Assembly: GCF_012489685.1 (NCBI RefSeq)
Contig: NC_080043.1
Coordinates: forward strand, 37,649,127 to 37,713,126
Length of the DNA: 64,000 nt
DNA from: Lotus japonicus
Taxonomy: Eukaryota; Streptophyta; Magnoliopsida; Fabales; Fabaceae
Direction: 5' to 3'
The notes beneath the pieces are model-generated. The model made no database searches. It saw only the letters and a list, made by a program, of their open reading frames with translations, and was not told the origin of the DNA. Both the position numbers and the translations under genes were made by a program. This document shows, piece after piece, positions 22,087 through 32,600 of this stretch. Within the stretch, counting starts at the first letter, position 1. Each line of letters starts with the position of its first letter.

Positions 22087-23375
22087 TGACTATCTCACTT
22101 TCTACCCATGCTTCTTCAGCAGCTTCGATTCCAATTTCAATCAAGCAACTATGAGTGTTGAATATAAAACATACATCAAACTAAATTCTATTGCAAACAC
22201 TGTCACTGTTAGGAATGATTTCTAATTTTTAGCAAATACCACATAAACTCATACCAAAAACACAATCCCTAACTAAAATTCGACACAATTAAGTTGAAAA
22301 AAATAAAAGTAAAAAATAAATAAATTTAGTGTTACAACTTATAAGTGTGAACTGAACAGAGCTTCAAACACACCGCCCGATTTTATGCCAAGAAATTCCA
22401 TTTTTACATTTGTTCTTATGTGCCCAATGATCGTTTTTCTTCTTCCAATTCTGAACTTCAGCAACCCTAACGACATGGAAAGTGAATCAGAATCAGATTT
22501 GGATTCGCATTTTTCGAAGTCAGAGAAGAAAATGTCCTTGGAGTTTGTGCTAACGGGCAGAATCATGGAGTTGAGGGTGAACACGTCGTAGACGTTGTTA
22601 TTGGGATCGGGTCGGAGGAATGAGGACTTTGTGGTGGATGTCGTTGAGCCAGTGAAGGAGGGGGATGTGAGAGGAGCGTGTAGGGTCACACCCGATCCTC
22701 TCGACCACATCGATGGATGAAGCTGCATAACATTTGAGATCATACTTTGTTGCAATCGATTGGTTCCTCCACCTCGATGGAAGGAAGTTATGTGGTCCTG
22801 GGAGTTTTTTGGAGAGAAGATAGTGGCATAAATTTTTAATAGAGAACCATGAGTCCCATTGGGCAGCGCCTAAAATGACTAAGTAAATTGTGGGAGTTAA
22901 AACCGCCCTATTAAAACAAGAAACCGCGACAATTATTTTTTCATTACGGTGGTCAACCAACCCACTGCATTGTATAGTAAAAATGGCGGTTTTGGGAAAC
23001 CGCCATAATTTTTAGGTTTTTTTTAAGTGAAAACACTATCTTAATTTGGAGATAATAACATAATACTTCTAAAAATGCGCAATCAAAGTTTGAGAAGAGA
23101 AAGGATCCTGACCTTATATATCATATAATAATATCCGTAGTTTTCATCAATCATACCCGCTTAGATTACTTCACCCAACACTATAAACTAACACTTGCTA
23201 ATTGGATTTAAACCTAATAAATATAAATATATACATTTCTAAATATATAATGGATCAACTAGTTACCTTGTCTTCCGGAGTAAATATCATGTCATCACCT
23301 GTTCAACCTGTTTTATAACATTAAAATGCACCAACATATGAAAGCTCAAACTCAAAAATTGTTTAACATTTATAT
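22087..23375. other. 3' flank of the gibberellin oxidase gene, with a possible CACTA-type fragment
   Basis: AT-rich. A minus-strand reading from about 23027 starts CACTTAAAAAAAACC and soon has GGCGGTTTCCCAAAACCGCC-type motifs (near 22980-23005), like the subterminal repeats of the CACTA element at 57399. It then enters ORFs at 22960-22598 and 22755-22339. The downstream part of the host transcript, including its polyadenylation site, should lie near 23375-23030; no single signal stands out. Confidence 0.35.
22339..22755 (-). CDS. Hypothetical ORF, possibly captured host sequence (138 aa)
   Basis: A minus-strand frame with ordinary, non-repetitive amino-acid composition. Its latter half (NNVYDVFTLNSMILPV, then an Asp/Ser-rich stretch and FRIGRRKTIIGHI) reads like a folded-protein exon rather than a shadow. 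An overlapping frame (22960-22598) precedes it. The possible CACTA-like terminus and subterminal motifs upstream suggest a fragment carried by a DNA transposon. Family not recognised. Confidence 0.25.
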   Translation of the reverse strand: MQQSMISNVMQLHPSMWSRGSGVTLHAPLTSPSFTGSTTSTTKSSFLRPDPNNNVYDVFTLNSMILPVSTNSKDIFFSDFEKCESKSDSDSLSMSLGLLKFRIGRRKTIIGHIRTNVKMEFLGIKSGGVFEALFSSHL

Positions 23376-23606
23376 CTAGAGAACAAATCTAGATAACCCA
23401 ACTTTATCACCGCTGTGCTTGACATCTATCTGGGTCTGCTCTATATACTCCCTCAAAGTGAATTTCCTGTATATAGTTGGCTTGAGGTTGCTTTGTATTT
23501 CTGCCTGCTCGGAGGGGCAATAGAAAAATGCTATGGAAAACCTCTCTACCTTTTCAGCAGCAACCACACGGTGTTTTATACTTTTATAAACGTCATTGCT
23601 CAATGC
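23376..23606 (-). CDS. GA2ox8-like: Exon 3 of the gibberellin 2-oxidase
   Basis: 231 bases after acceptor ATGTCCTTGCAG, coding ALSNDVYKSIKHRVV (His267) and ERFSIAFFYCPS (Arg277, Ser279) and ending SRFVL plus TAG at 23376. It continues exon 2 in phase 0 despite lying 21.7 kb away. The edge of transposon D is only about 20-35 bases upstream of the acceptor. Confidence 0.92.
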   Translation of the reverse strand, partial: ALSNDVYKSIKHRVVAAEKVERFSIAFFYCPSEQAEIQSNLKPTIYRKFTLREYIEQTQIDVKHSGDKVGLSRFVL

Positions 23607-26600
23607 CTGCAAGGACATGCAATTAAAAATTAAATGGATAATCATCAAATATTGATCCTTGTGTAAGGCTGTTTGCGTTTGGTCCCTCGCCGGAGGGCAT
23701 AGCTCCGACAAAGATGTTGAGTGGCAGACCGGAGCTAACATGACTTTATCCACGTCATTTTTAATAAAATTTTAAATGACACATAATACATATTAATTAA
23801 AAATAAAATCCAAATAATTATTAACTAAACTTATATCTCTTGTTACCCAAAAAAAAATTCAATCATGAATCAAAGTATTATCAAACCCAGAAAAAAAATC
23901 CATCAATCAAAACCAAAATATAAACCCTTCATACAATCAAATTTACTCAGCCCTTCCCCTTCCCTAATCTCCAACTTCTTCTCTGCCATTTGTTCCTAAA
24001 GAAGAACAACTCGTGTTCGTGGCTCTGTTGGTTTGCGCCTGTCAGAATGGGATGGATGTCGGCTAAAACCACCTCTGAAGGCTCAAACGCTGACTGCATG
24101 GAAGATGGTCAGTCTTCCCCAACCCCTGTAAGATCAAGATTTGATCAGTGGTTGCATCTCTATGTTTTGGTGATTACAATTAAGGTTTGTGATGATGAAC
24201 AATTATGGTACTCTAACGTTTGCCTCTTTTAGTTGTGACAAACAGGTTCTGATTCTGACCCAAGCTTATTCTATCAGAAGATTAAGACCCAAAGGTAACC
24301 ATAAGAGAGTTCTAAAGCTTACCATGTTCGTTCAGAACAGTGACATTTACTTCAGAAGTTCTAAAGTTAGAAGCTCTCACAAGGTTCTAAAGAACCGGAG
24401 TCAGAAGTTCTGAAGACCAGTTGTTCCAGAAGGAACGGTTCTGAAGAAGAAAGACTCAAGTTCTGAAGACCGGCAAGAAGTTGGCTTTGAAGACCCAAGC
24501 TATTCTAGCTCTGACGTCAGAAGTTCTGAGGAACTTGTCCAGAAGCAGAAGCTGCAAGGTCAGAGGATCCAAGCTTCTGTTTGACACTGATCAGAAGCTT
24601 CACCAACGTCCATTTGAAGCAATCCAGATCAGAAGTCAGCTGGTGAAAGGACAGGTCGCTGTCATAGTACACACTGTACAGTCATAGCCTGCCCGCCACC
24701 TACCTCGTTCAGTCTAGCAGTCTAATATCACAAGATTGCCACTCCAACGGACAAAACCCTAGCAACGGCTACATCAAATGTCTTGGAGTATATAAGGGCT
24801 GAAGATAGAAGAAAGAAGCCAAGAAACTTTGCTGAAACCATTCAACTTATTCGAACCAATTTCCTAGCATTATTTCTTCACTGTTCTTAAACATCTGAGT
24901 TTACTATTAGCTTTTCAGAAGCATCTCTTGTAAACCCGAAACCTTTTACAAACACTTTGTAAAGTTCCTTCAGAGACCAAGGTTGGTCGGATCTTGAGAG
25001 GACTGAATCAAGGTTGATTCAGTGTTTAGCTAGTCTTAAGAGGATCGGTAGATCAGCTTCTTAAGAGGATACTAGTGAGAAAATCAGTGTATTGTTAGTC
25101 ACTAAGCAGATAGCAAAGTGCAGTTGTAACACTCATTGATTTTAGTGAATTTCCTTCATCAGAAGAAGGAAGAAATCACCTTCACGGGTGGATTGGATTA
25201 ACTTGAGCTTTTAGCTCAAGTGAAGCAAAGAAATTAGCGTCGGCGGACATCCGAAAAGTGAAACCTATCGTGCGTACAGTCCAGAGTTCCGAAATGAAAC
25301 GCTGGTCGATGGAAAAATAAAGAGAATCTTTAAATTTTCCGAGAGTTCGAAATCTCACTTAAAACGTTGCTTTAAGAGCGAAATAGCCTATTCTGGACAC
25401 GCTCGCCCTAAGGCAAGTGTGCAGACGACTCGCACTAACTCCGAAAACAACTACGCAACATTCCTCAAGCAATTCCTGAACTTTCTTCTTCATTAATCTT
25501 CCTCAAATATCAAACTCCTGTCACGCTTACACTGATTCTACGCGTGAGTCGGAAACTAGCTTGTTCTGAAAATTCAGGTCTTACAGAAGACAACCTGATA
25601 TCTCTTACTTCCATCCCTTTGGGAGTATCTGCTACATGCTCAACACAAAGGAGCAATTGGGTAAATTTGATTCTAAAGCTTTAAAATGTTATTTTCTTGG
25701 TTATTCTGAAAGATCCAAAGGTTTTAGAATTTACAATATTGTTCATCAAACTGTTGAGGAATCTATCCAAATTAGATTTGATGACAAGCTTGGCTCAGAA
25801 AAGTCAAAGTTGTTTGAAAGATTTGCATATTTAAGCATTGATCATTCAGAAGTGAATTAACTAAAGAACAATCCAGAGGATGCTGCTCCAGAGGCAGAAG
25901 CATCTGAAGATGCTCCACCAACTTCTGATCAACTTCAGAAGAAGAAAAGAATAGCTGCCTCTCATCCAGAAGAACTGATTATTGACAACAAAGATGCTCC
26001 CGTCAGAACCAGGTCTATGCTCAAACCTTCAGAAGAGACTCTTCTGAGTCTGAAGGGACTTGTATCTCTCATTGAGCCCAAATCAGTTGATGAAGCTCTT
26101 GAAGATAAAGGTTGGATTCTGGCAATGCAAGAAGAGCTAGATCAGTTCACCAAGAATGATGTTTGGTCCTTAATGCCAAAACCCAAAGGTTTCCATGTCA
26201 TAGGAACCAAGTGGGTATTCAGAAACAAGCTGAATGAAAAAGGAGAAGTAACAAGAAACAAGGCAAGACTGGTGGCTCAAGGCTACAGTCAACAAGAGGG
26301 GATTGATTACACTGAGACCTTTGCTCCTATGGCAAGGCTTGAAGCTATAAGGCTACTGATCTCCTTCTCAGTAAATCACAACATCATTCTCCATCAGATG
26401 GATGTCAAGAGTGCCTTCCTAAATGGCTACATTTCTGAAGAAGTGTATGTCAAGCAACCTCCTGGCTTTGAAGATGACAAGCATCCAGAACATGTCTACA
26501 AGCTCAAGAAGTCACTCTATGGACTGAAACAAGCTCCCAGAGCTTGGTATGAAAGGCTTAGCTCTTTTCTTCTAAAGAATGAGTTTGTAAGGGGTAAAGG

Positions 26601-29600
26601 TGACAACACTCTTTTCTGCAGAACCTATAAGGATGATATTCTTATAGTTCAGATTTATGTTGATGACATTATTTTTGGTTCTGCTAATCTCTCCTTGTGC
26701 AAGGAATTTTCTAAGATGATGCAGGCTGAGTTCGAAATGAGCATGATGGGAGAACTCAAATACTTTCTGGGAATTCAAATTGATCAACGACCAGGAGTCA
26801 CTTATATTCATCAGAAGAAGTACACCTTGGAACTTCTGAAGAAATTCAACATGAGTGACTGCAACATCTCTAAGACTCCAATGCATCCAACTTGCATTCT
26901 TGAGAAAGAGGAAGTTTCCTCTAAGGTTTGTCAGAAGCTCTATCGTGGAATGATAGGCTCTCTTCTTTATTTAACAGCCTCCAAACCTGATATATTATTT
27001 AGTGTGCATCTCTGTGCTAGATTCCAATCAGATCCTAGAGAGACTCACTTAACTGCTGTTAAGAGGATCCTCAAATATCTGAAAGAAACCACTAACCTTG
27101 GCTTGATGTATAGAAAAACATCAGAGTATACACTTTCAGGTTTTTGTGATGTTGATTTTGCTGGAGACAGAGTGGAAAGGAAAAGCACCTCCGAAAGCTG
27201 CCACTTCCTTGGAGCAAATCTTGTTGCTTGGTCAAGCAAGAGACAGAACACAATTGCTCTATCAACTGCAGAAGCAGAATATGTCTCAGCTGCCACTTGC
27301 TGTACACAAACCATATGGATGAAGAATCATCTCGAGGACTATGGTTTGTCTCTGAAGAAGGTTCCTTATTACTGTGACAACACAGCTGCTATCTCACTCA
27401 GCAAAAATCCCATTCTACACTCAAGAGCAAAGCACATAGAGGTAAAGTATCATTATATTCGAGATCATGTTCAGAAGGGCACTCTATCATTAGAGTATGT
27501 TGATACTGACCATCAGTGGGAAGATATTTTCACTAAGCCCTTAGCAGAAGATAGATTTTTATTTATTCTTGAAAACCTGAACATGGACTTTTGTCCAGAG
27601 TAAGGTACCTTCAGAACCTCTGACCATGGTGCCTCTGAAGTCATCAGATGTTACATATTCAGAAGGTACTCGATCAGAATACACTTGACCCACTAGTTAA
27701 GCTTCTGTGGTAGACAACAATACACGTGTCACTTCTTTTGTGACATAGTTCCTTGTGTTGCGTGGTATATCTGCTATAATGATGGTACCTACTCTCCTCT
27801 ACTATGCTATTTTCAGACTAATTATTTTAATAATCGTTGATCTTGCTTTTTACTTTATGTCCTGTAAAATCTCAATGGTTACCATTTAACCCACTATACA
27901 CACGACCTAACCCACACACTCAATTAAACGGTTTTCAAACTCTTCGTGTGCATTGCATTTCATTCATACTCCTCCCTCCAATATTTCCCTTTCTCTCTGA
28001 ACCCTAAACTTCACATATCTGAGAATCATGGGCAAATCAAGGAAATCAAAGACAAATGTTACTGCTTCATCCAAACAAACCGCCAAAGATCAAGAAAAGC
28101 AAAGATTTCAAGAAGCTCAGCAAATTCTGAACACGCCCAATGTGGTCACCTGCGTCAAGAAAGCTGAAGAACTGATTGTGTGCAACGAAGCAAGAGTGGA
28201 CTTCGACAATCTGGCTGATCATGGGTTTGATATCAGGGATCAAGTTAACTTGCAAGGTTGGTCTGGCTACTTTGATAGGCTCTGTGGTTCTATCTACTAC
28301 AAACTGGTTGTGGAATTCTGGAAAAATGCAGTCTGCAACGACTACTACGTAGTTTCTCATGTGCTGGATAGGAAGATTGTGATTTCAGAAGAGTCCATTG
28401 CAAAGCTGCTGGGTATGGAGTTCCAACAAGGAAAAAGGATCAAGAACGTGGATGCTAACGTTCCTGGCATGAGGAAGTTAGTCAATTTTGCTATTTATGA
28501 CAATTGGTCTCTGGATAGGACCAAGTATTCTCTAAAGGATCTAAAGCCCAAGATGAAGATCTGGCAGAAGATTTTCCTTTTCTGCATTCATCCCAGAACC
28601 GGAGGAACTGATTACCTCAATGCAACTCAGAAGGTAATCATGTATTACATTTCTAGAGGTGAGCCTGTATGTCTGCCGTTTCTGCTCTTCAACTATGTGA
28701 AAGAATGTGTTGAGAAGTCAAGAACTACTGGAATTGAGAAACAGAGGTCTATATCTTACATTCCTTATGGAAGGTTACTCTCAGATATCTTCACTCAGAA
28801 TCAACTGGTCAAGACTCTTTCTGATTTAGGCCTTCATGATGATTTGGCTATGTCCATTGGAGATGCTCTCAATGGGACTAAGCTGAAGAGAATGCAGATT
28901 ATTGAGAAAGTTCAAATTGAACCTAAAGAAGACACATCTGAAGAGGTTCGTCAGAAGAACTACCCTGTTGATGATTTTCCTCTATGGTCTAAAAAGGACA
29001 ATCCAGCATGCATTCTGGAGTATGTGAGAATGCTCAGAAGAGAAGGAGATCCAATCACCCTTGAGGAATTTGTCAAAAACCTTCCTGATAGTCCTCCTGA
29101 GATGGCAACAAGAAAATCCAAAAGAGCAACAAGGAGCAAGCCTTCAGATCCTAAGGGCAAAGGGATTCTGATAGAGGAACTTAAAAGGAAGAAAGCTGCA
29201 TCTAAGTCAGTGGTCATCAGGGAACCCACTCCAGAAAGTCCTCCTAAGAGAACTCCAGTGCAATCACCTCAACTATCTGAGTCTGAAAGCTCTAAGAACT
29301 CTTTGGAAGAATCCTCAAGTGAGGAGACTGAAGATGATGATGTTCCCCTGGCCAAGAGGCGAAAAGTTCTTGTTGAGGAAGAAGTTGAGCTGGATGATTG
29401 TGACATCATTGAGAATGTGCTCCAGGTTATAAGGGAATTTTCAGAAGCTGAAGAATCCACGGATTCTGATGAAGCACCCTTAGTCAAGAAAAAGAAACTG
29501 TCTCTGAAGGGTCCACTTCAGCAGAAAGGGCCAGTATCAAAGCAAGCATCTAACTATGCTTCAGAGGCACAAAGGGAAAGAAGATCAAAGAGTACTTCTG

Positions 29601-32600
29601 ATCCTGCAAGGGCTGCAAAACTCACCAGAACCACTACCCTCAGAAGTCCAAGTAAGGTAATTACTGAAAGCATTAACTAAGATTCTGCTTTAGTAGTTAT
29701 TCCTGAACAACCTTTGCCTATATCTACTTCCCTGCCTACTTCAACCCAAACAGCTCCCACTCAAACAGAACCTGAAACACAAGCCCCCTAATTCAAACCT
29801 CTTCCACATCCACCACAACTGAGCCTGTACCTCTTTTCAGTTCCTTCATTCAAGGTATTGTTCAAAGTGAAGCTACCCTGAGAAATCTGGTTCAACAATT
29901 CACTCCTAAGCCTCCATTAATCTCAAAGACCCTCTTGATAACACAAACTGGTGAGATTCCGGCTGAAGAAGACAAAGAGGATGATGATGTTCAGATCCTC
30001 AAAGCTCCCTTCAATGTGAAGCCTATCCAGCAAGTAGTTTCCAGTTTTGAAGATCAGCTCCAAGATACTGCTGCTGAATCTTCCTATGTGTCCTTGTCTC
30101 ACTATTCCGCAGTGAACTCATGAGAACTGAGTTTCACCTCGCCTGAAAAGACTACTTCATCCAGGCAAAGGCAAGTGACTATTTCTGAGGCTGAGCATAT
30201 GGATGAATCTGATCATTCAGGAATAGAGAAGGATCGTGAGATTGTTTCTGCTCCTTCAGGACAACACAGAACTGAAAGCTCTAATGCTTCAAGCTCCAAT
30301 GCAACAAAAACTCCTCTGCCTATCTTGACCTTGGCACCCTCCTTCAGACCTCAAAATCTTATTCAACTCATTCAGGAGTTCTCTGAAGAAGCAACCAGAA
30401 GATTGCAATGGTTATATCAGGTAACTGATAATCAATTTAATGCTTCATTGGTTGATGGTTTGTGGTCTGCTTTCGGAAGATGTTCAGAAAGGAGAGCTTA
30501 TGAGTTTCAGAAGCTGCTTAGCACTGAGAAGCTTCTGAGAGTTCATGATGCTTCTGAGAGAGCTCATGAGCAAAAGCAGAGATTGCTACACATGGTGTGT
30601 GAACCGATGAGAAGAGCTATGGCTGAAAGAACTGATGTTATCTCTGAACTACCTCAGAAGATGCTGAGATGATTCCGGCAGAGGTTGCAGAAGACAGTTC
30701 TGACGGAATAGTCATTTTGGAAGATGCAGATGTTGATGAAGTTGAGAAGCAAGTGCCAATTCAAGTTGATGCTACAATTCCATCAGAGGCAGAAGTTCCT
30801 ACTCCTGCTCAAGCTTCAGAACCTTCTCCCCATCCAGAAGTTGCTACTCTTACTGCCAGGATTGACAGAATTCAAGATGATCAGCAGAGGCTGTTTCAGA
30901 CGGTTGAGCAACAAGGACTTGTTCAGAGTGAACAAAGTATGCGGATTCAGGAATCCTCCAGCTGTATGGAAGCTATGATGAAGTATCTGATCGAAAATCT
31001 TCCCTCTTCATCAAAGCCTTGAACCCCTCTCATCTATCTTGCATGCATTTTTTTGTGTGAATTTATTTTATGTTTGACCGTGTTTATTTCTGATTCACTT
31101 ATTTAATGCACCACATGCTTTTATGATTTGATGAGTAACTCACATGCTTTTATGATTTGATGAGTTTTATGCATGTTTTTCTATTACTTTTCTTCCTTAT
31201 AATCTGATGCTTTCCTTCTTCTCCATCATAACGCAATTCACTTCAACTCAGTCAATTCCTTTCTCTTCTAAATCCAGACATGACTTCTGTTGAATTAATC
31301 TCTGAACTCCAGGCTCTGGTATTTGACTAGGTCTTTTCATGGAGTGTTAATCTCTCTACTTCTCAAATCTCTCAAGCTCTTGAGAGGATTGACAATCTTT
31401 TAGATTGTTGGTTGACTTCCCATCAGACTCACTGTCTTCAGAATCTTCAGGAAGTTTTGAAAGACCTCCTTCGTCTGGCCTCTCGCCGGAAGGACCTTGA
31501 AGTTCAGTTCGAGGGCATTTGTATGCTTCTTGAACAAGAAGAAGATCAAAAAGAAGCAGGTCAGGATGCTGCCTCCACCCCTGGTATCCGTGAAAGCGAA
31601 GTTCTGAAGGAAGAACTGGCTACTCAGTTAGCCTCAGTTGATCAGGACATTCATCCTTTACACCTTCAGCTTCTATCTATGAAGAATACTCGTGCTTTCT
31701 TATATAACTAGAAATTGTTCTTCTAGTTCTGTTTTCTATCCTCTATACTCATCTTCGTTCATTAATAATAACAAGCGTCTTATCTGCATTAATTCTTGAT
31801 TGTTATTGTTATTAGTTGTCTTTTTCACTCTTTTTGCTTATGACAAAAAGGGGGAGTACATAAAATGGTTTTGATAAACTTTTAATTATCTTTTATTATA
31901 TAAAACCAGTTGAGGAGAATAAGTATCAGCACTTATAGCGCATAGATATTGCCATGCGTCCTAATCAAGGAATACATTACTACTTGAACAATACTCTATG
32001 TTTCAATATGATCTACGCGAGTTCTGAACCATCAATTTCTGATGAGTAAACATCCCTCTACGCGTATCTTCTGATCACATCGCTAAGACTCCGAATCTAG
32101 ACTCTTCATCATTTCATCAAGTCTCAGATTCAGGGGGGAGTCAGGGGGAGTCCCCAGCTCAAAATCAGGTGTTATCCTAGATTCATAAGAAGCAATATAA
32201 ACCGTTACACAAGGATAAGTTTAAACTCTGATCTCTTCTCTCTTGTGTATTCAGTTTATTGACTTAGAATTGTTCATCAAAATACTTGTTTTGTCATCAT
32301 CAAAAAGGAGGAGATTGTAAGATCAAGATTTGATCAGTGGTTGCATCCCTATGTTTTGATGATTACAATTAAGGTTTGTGATGATGAACAATTATGGTAC
32401 TCTAACGTTTGTCTCATTTAGCTGTGACAAACAGGTTCTGATTCTGACCCAAGCTTATTCTATCATAAGATAAAGACTCAAGGGTAACCATAAGAGAGTT
32501 CTAAAGTTTACCATGTTCGTTCATAACAGTGACATTTACTTTAGAAGTTCTGAAGTTAGAAGCTCTCACAAGTTTCTGAAGAACCGGAGTCAGAAGTTCT

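Noticed and set aside
23376..23753. A stand-alone 125-aa minus-strand gene
   Set aside because: Only the last 76 codons are oxidase sequence; the upstream part reads through the splice acceptor into transposon D.
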